NCBI RefSeq assembly: GCF_963662255.1
Contig: NC_085067.1
Location: 5,360,428 to 5,424,427 of the forward strand
DNA length: 64,000 nucleotides
Direction: 5' to 3'
Source of the DNA: Cinclus cinclus
Lineage: Eukaryota; Chordata; Aves; Passeriformes; Cinclidae
Part shown: piece after piece, positions 11,611 through 26,400 of the stretch
Layout of the letters: each line of letters starts with the position of its first letter
Numbering within the stretch: the stretch's first letter is position 1
Made by a program: the position numbers and the translations under genes
Notes under the pieces: generated by a model
Databases searched by the model: none
Seen by the model: only the letters and a program-made list of their open reading frames with translations
Told to the model about the DNA's origin: nothing

Positions 11611-14600
11611 TTTCTGTTTAAATAAGTTTTATGCCTGATTCAAGTCTTGCAAGTCCAATGCGATTTCTAGTCCACCTGAAGTAGTTACTGTGAGGCAAAG
11701 CAGATCAGAAACTTTTGTTTCCTTTGCTCAGCCATGTCTGGAGGCTCCCTGTTTCCAGGCAGGAAAACAAATACTCACTTTCAAGGAGCTAAAGTTCAGA
11801 AATCCTGACTGAGGTATCTGGTTATGGCAAAAAACCCAAAAAAACCCCAACAAATATTACATGATACAACTCGATGCTGAACTTAAAAACAAAATGTAAG
11901 TTACTCTAACTGAACATCACATTCCTCTAAAGCAAATGAGGTTGTCCAGTTCCCCTCCCCTAAGAGTTAACACTATTGAGATCACAGCAAACTGCCCACA
12001 GGATTGCAGAGGAGCTCAGTTTGTGCAGCTGCTCTGGCCTGACAGGATGGATGTGTGAGAAATCCTGAGCATTCCCAGCAGTCAGGAAGGGTGTGAACCA
12101 CCCAACATATTCCAACAGAGAGTTTGGAATTCCTGTTCCAGCAGCAAGGTGGAATGTTAGAGAGGGAGGGACTACATCAACTCAACTTTAAGTCTTTATT
12201 TTACAGTACCAAAACTGCCACTCTTGGACACAAACTGTGCCTACCACTATTCCTTCATATTCAAAGTCACCACAGGAAGAGTAGCCCAGAGGGAAATTCT
12301 GTTCCAAACCTTTCTGAGAGTGGCCTGAAGCCCTCTGGGGTAGGGCCAGGCTTTAGCCTGGCATGGATCACACCAGCACTCACAGAAAAACTCTGGATAT
12401 TTAACCTGCAAACTTCCCAGCATCACAAGGGGCAGAACAACAAAACCAGACGGTGCCCAATGCATTTGGGAAGTTACAGTTCTGGATTTAATTACTGGAA
12501 TTCACAGATTGAGGGTGAAACTGGGGCCATGACTCCCTGTTCTGAGAGTGGCTCAGGGAAGTGACCAAATCTGACCAATATAAAGAAAATATTTGCTCTC
12601 TGTGTTGTGGTGGCCAAATCCTGTTCCTTCAGAAGTGGTACACGAGCAACCAACAGCACCTTCCATCCTGCCCCAGCAGAATAAGGACACAGATGTTCAC
12701 TGCAGACTCCACAACAACTTTTCTTGTGTTTTTAAGGGAAAAGAAACAACACTACAGCATTCCTCACACTGTGCTAGACCTAGATTTTTCTCTAGAACTA
12801 AACCCCCAGAATATAAAACTCTGTGCACAATAAAAAGACATTTGTTCAAACACACCATGGTATGAACAATTCCCATATTTAAGCCCACTAGCAGTGTTTG
12901 AAAATCATTTTAACATCTCCATCCCTAGCCATCATCCTTTAAAAACTCATTTTCTTCCCCAGTTTCAACAGACCTGACCAAAACACAGATGAAGGTTTGA
13001 CATTGGTCATTCCTTACAAACCAGGGCTCAGCTCAGCACCCCCAAAATCTGAGCACACGTTTGAGAGTTAATTCCTGCTTGTCTCAACAACCCCAACCCT
13101 GCCCAGCAGCTCCCTCCCCAAATCCAGGGACACATCCAGCAGTTTCCAGGGATTCTGTGGCTATGGGACCAGCTTTGAGCAGCCCCAATAAAGCAGAAAG
13201 TGATAAAAATCACAACGTCGGGGTTTCTTTGCTTAAAGAACTGTAAACATTGAAAGCCTCAAGTCAATGCTGCTCAACCTTTACACACAGTGCTCAGCCA
13301 GACACAAAGCTGCAGGAATTCTACTGGGAAAAATGGGACCTGGGGGGGAATCAAGTGCTTTAACCCTTCTACTGCTAAACACACACAAGATCACAAGATC
13401 TTGGAAAAAAACCAAAAAAAAAACCCCAAAACAACAACAACAACAACAACAAAAAAAAACCCCACCACACGACTTGATACAATTTCTAGAAACAGAATTA
13501 CAGTACTGACATTAAAAACAGTTTCTAAGGCTCAGACTGAGTCCAAAAAGGCCTCTGGTTGGGTTCATTCAAGCTCTTATGTTTAGACTGCATGAATGCA
13601 GCATAAAAATGATTGCAGCAAGACATCCACAGGTAATTTCTACATTTATTTTTGTTGGGTTTTTTCTTTTTTTTTTTTTTATACCAAAAAAGTTATGTGC
13701 AACAAATAGAATTCGTACATATTTACATGGTTTTTTACCTGTTAGCAAAATTGTATCCTAAACCTCCAGTAGAGAGAATCTCTCAGTCTGTACTGACAAA
13801 AGGAATATCTGCCCAATGACTCCATTTTAAATGGGTGTTGGATTTGGAGTTGAAAGCACTGGGAATAAATAGTTGATGGAACATACTATACAGAACAAAC
13901 ACCTATTATTTAGGCCATGCTTAACACAGTTTTGTGGTAACAGAATACTTCATTTCTTTTCTGGACCAGTTTAAACAGCATTGGCAGAACCAAAGCCAAT
14001 CTCTGTCTTCAGCCCACAGAAATTAGAAGCAGAACTGCCTGAAGCACCTCACCAGCCTCCTGGAACAAATGAAACTCTACAGCAGCACAAAAATGCAAAC
14101 TACAGCATTCAGAAACCTCCTCACCAGAGATCTGTTGTCACTTCAGATCTCAAAGGTGCTCAGCAATGTTTCATTGGCCTCAGTGTCACTAAAGTTTTAC
14201 AGGAAGAAACTTCCAAGAATATTCATTTCCTCCACGAGACTTGAATGCTTTGTTGGCCTTAAAGAGTAGCAAGTACCTTACAATAAGAGGATTTCAGGAA
14301 TGTTTAATTCCTAAGCAGGTTTTGGGATGAGGTTTTTTTTTTTGCCTTTCCAATCCTCCCCTCGCTGTAGAACTTCCAACTCAGAATATTCTGTGATCCC
14401 AAAGGGATTCTGAGAGAGACAAAGAGGGGCAGGAAGAGCCCAAATTCAGAACCTCTGTTTGGATACTGAGAATTTTATCCCTTCCATTCTCCCGAGGATC
14501 TCTGTAACATCCCTCCGTCCCTTGCCAGCACAAAAATTTACCTGCCTTTACCCAGACTCCTGCATCCTTGAGCATTTTTAGGACTTGCCTTTGGATTTAT

Positions 14601-16752
14601 AAGGGCAAAACCAGTCTTGCCACCACGTTTTGGCTGGGGCACGCTGCACTCCTGATTTCCAGCACAACCCATTTCCCATTTTACTGGAAGGAAGATGCTG
14701 CTTCTATCATTGGGAGCAGCAAGGAAAGAGTCAAAAGAATTGGAAGCAGAAAGGTCCAAATTTCTCCTGCTAAGATTATTCTGCCCTTTATTCAGGCCAG
14801 CTGCATTTCTGAAGCACAAGAGAGAAAGAGAAGAAATCAGGGCCCCTTCTAGCAAATCACTTCCAGTAAAAAGTAACTGCAAGGGAAGCACACGAGGCAA
14901 GAGAGTTCACAATTAAGGATCAGATTTGCAAGGTCGTGCACAAAGCGTGGCTGCAAATTCTCCCAAACTCCAGCTCCATTTGCTCCCTGTGTGCACACTA
15001 GCAAGGACTGCAGACACCACTGCTGAAAACCTGGCCCTAAACATTTTTACTAAACAAACTGAATCAACAGACTATGCCCACACAAACAAGCACAAGACAC
15101 AGTGAAGTTAAGTCAAGTCAACACCAATACTTTCAGCTGATGGGGCTTTTTTTCCCTCTTCCCCCCCCCCAGAATTTGGACCAAGTACTCATGGATTTGA
15201 CTTGTCTCCATGGCTGCTTGCTCTGAGATAGAAGCAACTTTCAGGCAACACATGTTCACCTGTTCCTTGAGTGAAAAAAAAGATGCCTTTAAGCGTAGAT
15301 CACAGGAATGCATCGAAATAAAATCTATACAACACATTAAACACTGCTACTGCCTCAAGGCTTGGCAGAGAACAAAGCCAAGCCTTGAGGGACCAATTCA
15401 ACATCATTCATTCCCCTTAATATCAAAGTGGAAGGCATTTGAGAGACAGAACTAAACATCAAGACAAGCTTTAACTATACTCTGGTCAATACAAAACTCA
15501 TTTAATGAATTGTTGGCCAAAACTGTCAGACGAGGGACAAGTCATTTAGTGTTACATGCAACAGATGTTACTCACACCACAGAACTCTGTACAGAAAAGC
15601 AGTTTCCACCTCCACCCTTGGTACAAACCAAAATTATTTCAGTAGTAATTTAAATACTAATTTTGTGAATTCTATCTCCAGACTTGTTTCACTCTATGGA
15701 AACACTGCTCGTTTCACAGTAGCTTATCCTTAGTGTTTAAAATCCACTTACAATGGAATTGTCTCTCTGACATTCATGTTTGAGAATGAAAATGCTAAAA
15801 GGAGTTAAATTAGTCCTTTAAATAAATGGGTATGCAGTTGGAATTCTTCATATTTCGAACTGACAAGGGCAAAAAGCAGCACAGCACCAATTACAGAAAG
15901 TAGCTGAACCCACACATTTTGGTGTCACATAGTCTGAAACACAAGTATTTCACTTTTCCAAATCACATCAACCTTTTAAATTAAACTGAAAACAATACTG
16001 CTACCACTTCTCAGTCTAAAAACTAAAAACAGATCTCTTCATACTCTTCTATCCCCAGCAAGTTTGTTGGGAATTTTGTTTGTTCATTTTTAAAGCAAGG
16101 ACACTTCTGCCTGCCAAGTTCAACACAAAGTATTTGGTTTAAGATTTGAAGACAGAAGGCACTTTTAACATTCAGCCTTAGAATACTGAGTGCAGAAACA
16201 ACGTGTACAATTTTGTTCCTTTGTTTAAATCTGAAGCTTAATTTTTTTTTCCCCCAATTAGTTCTTAGAAAGAGCAATGATAGCACTATATCACATTTCA
16301 TTTTCAGGAGCACATTGACTTATTTATCCCATTAAACAGGCTGCCCTTCCAAGAGATCTTCTCTGTGTGTGTTTGTCAGGCCTAAAGTTCATTTCCCAAT
16401 ATAGCACAAACCAAAGATCCTGACCAAGATCAATTAAGGAACTGCTTTTTCAGTGCACTGCTTGGTTATCCTGCTCACTCAGTGGTTTCCACTGCAAATT
16501 GCAATTCTATACTGCAGCATTCATAGAACATCAAACATTAGTAACACTGTCTGGCTGAGCACAGCTTCAAATGAAACAGCTCTGCTTGGAAATGGAGTCC
16601 TTTCAAAGAACACTTCATCCAACCCCCAATCTGCAAATCAGCTTTTCATTGAGCACATGAAGCTATTTTTGCTCTGCACAGAAATTAATGAGGTTGTTGT
16701 TCAATCAACATACTTCAGGTTTCAGCTTTAATTTCATTTTTGTTACTGGAGA

Positions 16753-16753
<1 letters not shown>

Positions 16754-16795
<42 letters not shown>
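16754..16795 (+). repeat. Poly-A tract (42 A) inside the probable VKORC1L1 3' UTR
   Basis: Uninterrupted run of 42 A on +, which would read as poly-U in a VKORC1L1 transcript. Confidence 0.95.
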
Positions 16796-16797
<2 letters not shown>

Positions 16798-17015
16798 AAC
16801 CAACCCCAAGCATCATTCTTGTGAAAGCACAACAGTAAGAGCAGCAACTCCATGTTCTTTAGAGGTCACTTCTTCCATCGTGTCTGTTGACTCTGAGCTG
16901 AACCCTCTGACAGCTCCTGACCAAACCCATGGGACAGCGAGTTCTCCAGGGATGAAACCAAGAGTTCTAATTTTATTTACAGTATAAGTCCTAGTCAAAT
17001 CTAAGTCCATCAGCT

Positions 17016-17016
<1 letters not shown>

Positions 17017-17052
<36 letters not shown>

Positions 17053-17060
17053 AAGAAAAA
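17017..17060 (+). repeat. A-rich tract
   Basis: Interrupted A run with scattered G (blocks of A joined by AGAAA). It lies 220 bp right of the pure A tract, and the two could flank a retroposed segment. No target-site duplication was identified. Confidence 0.7.
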
Positions 17061-17495
17061 ATACACATACTGTAAACATGGCAACATTAAATATGGTGAT
17101 GCTAGTCTAGAATATTTCATGTCATGATCACATCTTGTTATACCTGAATTTATATACAGGATATTTTATAGCAAGTGTTACCCACTTCACAAGTGGAGGG
17201 GGAAGAGAGAGAGTCTAGGTTTTGCTGTGGCTAAAACTCCTTCAAAGTAAAGTTAAAGCTTGTCTTTGATTGTTATAGAGCTTTCTTTCATAACCGCATT
17301 GGAACTGAAGATTAGCACAGAGAAATTATCTGGGGCCCCTCGAAATTTAAAATTCAAAATTTCCATTCTGATTCTTGGGGGGGGAAGGGCGGGGAAAAAA
17401 AAAAAGTGTCTGATATGGAGAATAAAAAAATTACTGCAAAATAAACTTAATGGAAGTTGGATCTTCAGACTGTCAGTGAAAAGTTCCACCAGGGG

Positions 17496-20400
17496 TTATT
17501 CCTGTTTGGGTTGGAGTTGCCTCTTCCAGGCCTCGTTCAAATAAACTAGTCGTTTGTAGTTGATGATAAAGAGAATGAAGTTCAGCAAATATGTGAGCAC
17601 GCAGACAATGCAAAATTCCTTCAGCACGAAGTACAGAATGTATGCCAGGTACAGGGACCCTACTACAGACACTATGGAGGAGGTCATGAGGATTAGAGCT
17701 GCTACTGCACTTGCTGTCATACCTGCAACAAGAGAGACAGAGTTACTCACCCCTCTCCACACAGAGCAAAACTGAATTCAAACTCAGCCACTCAGCAACA
17801 CTTACACAAAATTCTGGGTAAAATACCACCCTTGAGAAGTGGCTATTTGGAGGGGAGTATCTAAGGCTCTGTCTGATAAGGAGCGTGTGTAGGATTAACC
17901 ATCCTCATAATCTTGAGTTAGAGGAAAATTAGTGGTCAAGTTATTTCTGTCAGGATTAACAGCTTTATAGCAAACCACAGAGTTACCAAGAAATAGATAT
18001 AATTATATTTCATGCACTTTTTTGCCTGCTCTCTCCATTACTCCTGCAAAACTTGCCCATTCCATTTTTATTCCCTCTCTTTTCCACCATGCAATCCAAC
18101 GCCAAATATACTGGAGTGAAAATACCAGCACAGAAACTGTCTTCACACTTGGATTATTAATAGCATATCAGGAGAAAATGCAATTACTCTCGTTATCAGT
18201 TGGGTTTTTAAGCCCTTTGGACAGATGTATCATTAGAGTGGTGCTAAAAAAACCCCATGATATAAAAATCAGAAACATTTATCTGGTTTCCTGCAGACAG
18301 TGCAATGGGTATTGCTCTCCTCCTTCATTCCCACAGCCCTGCTTTATACTTGAGGCTCTGAAGTGAATGAATACTTACCAAGTAGCATTTGTAGTATATA
18401 AAACACCAGGCCAAAAACACTGTTTGACTGATTTATTGCACTGTCCTTTCCAAAGATGGAACCCAAGAGACCGAATCCACGACCCCATCTGTAAAACAGG
18501 GAAACTAATTAACTCTTACTTGGCCACCTACTGTTTTCCAGCAGCATTTTCATTTCAGGACTGTTGGGGAAAGAAAAGAAAAGAAAGGAACACATATTCT
18601 GCCATGATTGATGTGGAGTTCTCCTGGAAAACCAAAGCAGCAACAGGGGCAGCACTGGGCACGGCTTCATCCCACACCTTGCTGATAAAAGTTGTTTGAC
18701 ACATCAGGAACTGCTGAGTTCACCCAGCTGCAGCTTCCCTGAACACCACCTCTGCTTCCCAGGGCTGCAGTTTGGAGCTGTTCTGTCAAATAAACACTTC
18801 CTTCCCCCAGTGACAGCTTTAGCAGCCCTCTGCACCACAGTCAACTGGACACAAGGTCACCACAAAGCCGAGGCAAGGATTTGTTCCACTCACTTCTGTG
18901 CACCAGAGCAGGAGAATCAGGGCATGAATCTGGACCTCAGCTGCTCCTCAGCTCAGGAGGAACCCAAATCTGTCAAGCACACGAGCTGAGGATGGCACCA
19001 GCTCCAGATCCCCAGCCCTCGTTGGTTGGAGCTCTTGCACAGTGTGACACTTTGAACCAACACCTGAAATCCCTACAAAGTGACTTTCAACTTTCCAGTG
19101 ATAAGGCAGAAAGAAAGCAGCACAAGCCCTACAAAACTCCTCCTCCCTCCTGCAGCAGCAAAGATTAAATTAGCAAATGTGTTTGTGCCAGAAACCATTA
19201 ATTTCATGCCCTAAGGCAGATCACACCATTATTTGTAAGAGCAAAGTGAGGACCCTATTTATTAGTGCCACTTGAAAATATGAAGTTACTTGGCTACTCC
19301 AAGGTAATTTAACCCACAAGAGCACACTGGGATATCTGCCAGCAGATTTCTGGAGCATCAAGCCAAAACACAACACAAATGTAAAGTTTCCTTCACATTA
19401 CCAGTTTAACTGAGCAAGGTAAAAAGGGCCATTCCTCATCCTGCTGCAGCAGGAAGCTCCAAGGAAAATGCAGTTTTCAGGAAGTTTCTTGTCCTAGAGG
19501 CAGTGGCCCTGCTGAACCCAGACACAGCTCAGGTCTGTCCATGGACAAAGCAGGAATGGTGCTGATGTCACTCACCTGGGACCTGCCACCACCATATCAC
19601 AAGCAGTTTTCTCACAGGAAGAGGCACCACAATAAGGATAATTTAAGACCATCCCCAAAACACTTTCTAGTCTCTCAGCCATCTGTGCAAAACTCATTTA
19701 AACTCATCATTTTAATTGCAGACTAAGAATGAATTCACTATTAATACTCTTGGTGCTCTTCTCCCCAAGAAACCCAGCAGGTCCCAATTCTTACAAAGCA
19801 GATTTTATCAAAAATTAAACATATTTTCAGATAGTTTGGTCTCAAATCTTTTTAAAAGTGAAACTTTAGTGCCAATATTAAACTTCAAGGCAGCACAGAC
19901 AATGCTTTTCCAGGGGACAGAGCCTCAGCACCCCAGAGGTGCCTGACATGGAGTTGCAGGGAAAAGCAGTGCAGAACTGCCTGGCTCTCTGCTCTCATCC
20001 CAGGGCAACCCTGTGGCTGTGGAAATTACAAAGAATTACAAAAAAATCTCAGTTATGGTGAGATTTCCTCCCACACCTCGGATGTTATCTGGATTTTAAG
20101 TGAGAATTGTTAATTTTTTAGCCTTCCTTTGATAAAATGGTCACAGCACATGTAACTATTGTCCTGTGTTGTCCAAATTCCAAAGGCTGTATTAAAGAGC
20201 CACACAAATATATTAAAGGAATTATCATTTTTACATTTAATAGTTTATACTTATTTTTCTCTATTACCACATTTATAGATGCTTCAGCCTGCCATCCACA
20301 GGTTCAGTTTATTGTTCTGGTCTCCAAGTGAGAATTCTTTGCAGGGTGGCATTAAAATGATTTGAACACACTCAGGTTTTCCTGCACAACCCAAAGTGGG

Positions 20401-23400
20401 CAGAAGCTCAGCATCAGCCTAACTCCAAATAACTGCAGGATGCTGAATCCATCCCTGCCTGAGTGCTCTCACTTGTGATGCTCAGCAGATCCTGTGGTGC
20501 CTGAGAGCAAACTCCAGCTTAGAACATCAGAAATGTCATTTTACAGAACCTGACCCTGCAGCTGTTCTGCAAGAGAATAAGATGTTGCCAGTGGAAGGAT
20601 AATGAGTTCCAGCCCTTCCTGAGAGTCAGTTCTGGAGTGATCTGTGCAGAGCTGCAAGCTCAGAGCACAGGGAAAGCTTTTTCCACATGCAGGGGTTCAT
20701 TAAGTGTCTTGTTGGCCTTGTAGCAGCTTTGAGGACATCAAGTATTACATTTCAGCCCGTGGAGTCCAGGTCTAATCTCACATCTTATTCCAGCTCAGCA
20801 GCCTGGGGTTTAATACAGAACACTTTTCCCAGCCTTATGTGGTTTGGAGTGGGAGCAAGTGTTCTGCACCAAACTGAAAAGCAAAGTATTTAGACTTTCT
20901 GTATTTACTTTGTATATTCCCTTTCTCATCTCATTGACCTACTGAAAAGTCTAAATCACCTCCTAGTTTTATTAAGGTTGTAAAATCCACAATGAACCAG
21001 GAACTTCTGCCAGCAAGTGGAGGAAGGATAAAAACTGAGTAGATAATGTCCCTTTTCACACCAAACTCAGGTGTGAATTGCCAGATTGATAACTCGGAAA
21101 GTCTAAAAAAATACGGCAAACAAATAGCAAGAAGAAAGTCCTAATAACAAGACAAGCTGCAAAACATAAACTCAGAAATCTTTCATGTAACCTGCATTTT
21201 ACAAAAAAAAAAAAAAAAAAAAAAGTAATTTAGAAGAATGTTATTCATTTGCATAAATTTTTTTTTGGCTACAGAATGCTAAGCAAAATGACCTGCAGTA
21301 ACTGCAGAGCTGCTTGCACGACAAGATAAAAGCACAGCCTGATTTCACCAGGTTTTTCCTGGTTCTGACTGGTGGCTCCCATCCCTGAGGATCAGGAGTT
21401 CTGTGCTGAGATCCAGGTCGCAGTCACCCGAGGTGACTCAGAGCTCTCTGACAAACACATGTGCCAAACCCACTTTCACCACACCCGAGTTTCACTGCCA
21501 TTAAAAAATAAAAAGAGATCTCATCTGACTACAAGCAACAAACCTTTAAGACATCTTTGTAACTTGGTTTCCCTCCCTATGTGCATGTACCACGCTGAAT
21601 GTTCTTTACAAAGTTAGATAGCAATTCAAGAAATCCAAATTAAAGTGATTCATCTACTTTCCCAACATCCACAATTGAACACTACAGTGATTTTCAGTCC
21701 AATGTGCACTGTCTTTTAACAAAAGGAGGTTTTGAAAGTTACTGTTCACCCTCTAAACAATGCCCCTTTTGGTTTGAGGTACTTCACAAAGCTCAGCATG
21801 ATGCATTTTCAGAAGTTTAAAGCACTATTTGTGTGCAATTGCTACTTCTTAACAGGAAGACAAAAAGCACTTAGGTCACCGTGCTCCACAAGTGATGTAC
21901 CTCCAGTAAAATCTTACACTTTTAAATCTCTTTTGCACAATTATGAACATCTTCCACGTTCCAGAACAGTGTATTAAGGGACACACTTGAACCTGTTTGG
22001 CGTAATTTAGCAGAGAAAATGCTAAAAGGGAACACAAGAACCTCATTTAGTCCACCAGTATCTCAAGTGTTTTAGAGGACAAGCAAACAACCTTCCAGTT
22101 TAACAAGTTACAAGCTCTGAGTTATCAGCATTGGCTCGAAAAGCAGCAGAATTCCAAGCCTGCCAAACACACCAAATCAAACAAAACAACCAAAAAGTGT
22201 TTATTTAGCCAGGAGTTGGATTAGTGTCCCCTGCAGCCCCTGTAAGAAATGCTGGGGTGTTTTTGTACAGTTCCTGCAGATGGTTTGAACAGTTTTGTCA
22301 AAGATCATTCCCCAAGATGCTTTCCTTGGCCTTCACTGTCCTTAAGGATCAGTGAAACTCCTGGACTGGGGTTCCACCTGCACCAACACTTGGCAGCCTT
22401 CCCTGAAGCTTTCCTGGATGTGCCAGATGCTTTCTGAGCACTTCTGACCTCAACAACCACCCCTGGTGATGAGCACAATCACACCCCTTCCACTTCACCC
22501 CTTTGTTTCTATGCCCATATTTTCATTTTAACACAGGGAGAACCCTACTGGGGCAGGGCAGCTCCAGCAGCAGATGCCTTGAACAAAGCACACAGTTCCC
22601 AGGTCACATCCCAGTGTCCTCAAGGACTGCTTGGGAATGCAATCAAATCCTTCAGGGGACCAGAATATTCACAGGCATGTCTGATCCCACATCTCTGCAT
22701 TTGTGCAGCAGCAGCTCTGCCAACACCGTTCTCTCTCAGTTGTTTGGTTTGGTGAATTAAAAAGGGGAAACAATAAAAAAGATTCTGTACTCACAACTGA
22801 AAAAAAAAAGAACTCAAGTTTGGGTGGCTTTTTGAGTTTACTCAAAGCCTTTCATTTCAGGATTATTTATTATCCCACGAGCATTATTTTGTTACCAACA
22901 GCAAGCACCCCTTACCACTTTGTAACCCTGAGGAAACAATAAATCTGATTTTCTAAAAAAAAAAAAAACCAAAAAAGAAACACAAACAGGCTACACTTGA
23001 TAAGTGATGTGCACATTTCCTTAAGCACTGCTGGATTTCTGAGGTAATTTCTTGTCCAGAGTGAAAGTTCTCAGAGAGGAGCAGAGCTCACCCCCTGCCT
23101 TCAGGGAAAAGCTCATATAAAGGTCAAAGGATCTGAAGCACATTAAGAAATTTTGGTTGCAACTTCTTTCCAGTTTCACCAGAGGATTTTGGATTAAACT
23201 TAATTCATGGTTTCAAGGCCACTATAACAGTTTTAATAAATTAAGTAAAAGCCTTCAATTAGAAGCCACAAAAAAGGAGATGAAAAATTTCCATTTGTAA
23301 ACTTGCCAAGAGTGCTCAAAAATGTCGATACACCTAATTTAACGTTTAAATCTATAAGCAGCATTTAGCATAACCAAATGAGGTTTTCTACTATATATCT

Positions 23401-26400
23401 TCCAGTTCTACATCAGAAAGAGTCTGTAAAAACTCTCAGTGTCTAGATCAGCAAAATATATTGAGCAGACAGTGGGTAATTATTTTATAGCAGCCTTTAC
23501 AGAAGCACTGGCTACTCAAGATACAAGCCAACAGAACTGATCCCTTCTACATAATGTTTTCTATTAAGCTACCACACATGAAGCCCAAGTCTGAATTATA
23601 AGCACTTTGTTAAATTTACTTTGCACCAGGCAAAATAATTCTTAGCCCTATTACAAATTCTAGTCAAGCTGGAAATGATGTATTTATGAAAAGCAAAAAT
23701 TAACGTGTTTGTGTGAGCACTGTAAGGACGGAAAATAAAATATTCCCACAGCAAGGGCACAGCTGTGTTTTATAAAAAAGATGTGCCTCAGTCAGTAAGT
23801 GTTGTACCAGTATTAAATCATCGATTTTCTACTAAAAAGATGGGGGAAAAAAAACAACAAAAAAACCCCCACAACACTTGAGTTATCACTTTCTGCAGCT
23901 TTAAGAACAATTTTAAAACTCCAAGCTGGTTTCTACCAGCATTCCTGGAACACCTCCCCTGTCCAGCACATGGAATAAGCCCTGGATCTCCCAGCTGACA
24001 CCCCAGGCTCTGCTGCCCACTGTGCCAGCCCAGCTGGGGACAAGGCACAGAGAACCTTGGCTCCCAGGGCAAGGTTTTCCTTCAGCAGAGGAGCGACTGT
24101 GGCTTTCCCTCTCTTCCCCTGTGGCACTGAATTTGGCTCCTCCAATTTCTCCCTGCCCAATTCCAAACCAGAGATCTTCCAAGCTTCTGTCAGACAGCAA
24201 ACCCAGTGAACCCAGAATCCCTGAGGAATCCCTGGTACATCTCCTGACACCTTACTCCAGTCACTAACACTCGCAGCTGAAAACCTCAAACAGATCTGGA
24301 GATTTGCTTGCAGGTACAGCAACGAAAAAAATCCTGGGGTATCATGAATTTATTATTCTAAATATGAATGATAACTGCTACATAATGGCCTTTGCTTGGA
24401 ATTAAGCAAACTTGACAGACAAGAAGTTTCCAGGAACTGCCCCACAACAGAGCTCAGTGGGAACCTGTTTAAGCATCAGCTTAGGGAGATCTGTGAAGTT
24501 TTCTCCTTGTCCCTTTTCCTTGGGCAATGGGGTTGTCGTTGTCACCTTGATCCCTGTAAAGATGCAAGGGAACAGTTCTAGCAAGGTGGAAACCAGCACA
24601 GGGCAGTTCCACCTGCAGTTCTTAGAGCAATTCACACCCACTCTGCAGAGGAGCAGCTCCACATCAGCTCAATCAACCAAACAGAACACAACGGGTGGAA
24701 ATTCAGTGTTTAAAGTGATTTATGAACGTCAGCAGAACCATACAATAATGCTGCACCTGTCACAGGTCACCCTTTCACACACAACAAATTTAACAGGCAT
24801 TTTCAGGAACTACCAGGTGGATATTTTGGTGCATCCTCCAAAGGTGGATGTGCAGCTTGGCCTAGAGGAAGGAGTCCCTGCCCATGGCAGGGGGCTGGAA
24901 CAGATGAACTTGAAGGTCCCCTTCCAACCCAAACCATTCTTCCATATCAGACTTTTTCAGAACTTTTCAGAGTGCCTCAAACACAAGACACCAATCCAAG
25001 ACTAGGCCCATGAACAGAATAGGGAATTCCTAAAATATCGATGCCATCCAGATGCTCAAAATGCTATTTTGACTCTAGAACTCCTTCAGCAATCAGGCAA
25101 AGATCAATATTGACTATTGCCAAACCTCTCCACTGACGCAGCTGCAAATATTGCTAAAGATATACATGACATGTGCCCTTTGCTCATTTGTGCTGCTGTC
25201 TTGAGGCTCTCCTACAGCGAGTACAGCATTAATTAATGCATGCCAGGCTACAAAAGTCATTCAAAACCACTAATTTATCCTGCAGGAGTCTTCAATTCAT
25301 CAAAGACACAAAGCAGAAATGTATTAGAAGACCCCAGAATCTCTCAGGGCTTGGAAAAGACAAAAGCCAAAGGCTCTGGGTCTCTGCATTACCACTTAAA
25401 GGTCACATTTTATTTCAAGCTGGAGCATGATCTGTATGACTTGAAATGTGTTAATTCCCTCTGTGAAACCACAGCAAGAGCAAAAGTATTTTTCAGGAAC
25501 AGCTATTAGCCAGTTTCATTATAAATAAAGCCATTTTTGACAATTATTCTCAACTATAAGACAGCAATTAATTGAAAATAAATACAGCAACTACCAGTGA
25601 AGATGTGAGGTATTGCCCTAATACCTGCCCTTATTAGCCACTCCTTAGCAGTTTTTATTTTTAAATTATTTCATGAACTTTTCCCCTTGATAAAAACTTG
25701 AAATATGCTGACCATTCATGTTTTGGATAAAGGGATACTGGGAAGGGATCTCTCCAACATAATCTTCTGCATGAGTCAGGCCCTGATAGGAGATTTTCTG
25801 TGCTCCTCCCTCTGCATGCTGGCAGTCTTCACATTTCTGTTCTTGTTGTGCCAATGCCAGATCTGGCTTAAAAGCAAGACTTGGAAATACCAACAGCTGG
25901 TGAAAAAAACTCTGCCCAAAATACCAGAAAGTTAGCTCAGGAATGAATAAACTAATTTATTCTAATTATTCTATACATTTAAAATTAATCCTATCAGCAT
26001 TAAGTGCTTTTTAAAGTTCAGCCCACTCTCAGAGTCAAAACTCAAAATGTGAAGATTGCAACATTCCAAGTTCCATCAGCAAATCCATCTTAAATAAAAA
26101 GTCCCATAACCCAATGAGCCAACTAAAAGCCAAAGCAGAAACAGAAGTTTCTCACCCAGTTAACTCTGAAGATTAAACTCTAATAATTAGTTAATCAATT
26201 AATTTCTGACTGTCAGTGTAACAGCTTAAGGGAGAAATGTGACAGTTAAATCTGAATTACCTGTGAAAAAGCTGGAATACAAAATTGAAACCCTACAACC
26301 CCAGTGAAATGTAAAGTGTGGTTAAAAGTTCCTTTCAGAAATGAAGTTTCTGAGAAGCTTTGGTGCTGCAGGAACAAGGAACACTCAGCAGGAGAAAGTG

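Larger units (their letters stand above)
11611..17495 (-). other. VKORC1L1: Convergent gap; probable long VKORC1L1 3' UTR
   Basis: No coding exon with splice support was found here on either strand. The mammalian VKORC1L1 mRNA has a multi-kilobase 3' UTR, so much of this AT-rich stretch is probably the tail of that minus-strand transcript. Candidate AATAAA signals (TTTATT on +) occur near 12192 and 13645; the one near 12192 sits in AAAATAAAG context on the minus strand. The extent is inferred, not shown. Confidence 0.4.

Noticed and set aside
24412..25005. 197-codon + frame in VKORC1L1 intron 1
   Set aside because: Ends in translated CR1 sequence, lies antisense in an intron, and resembles no family.
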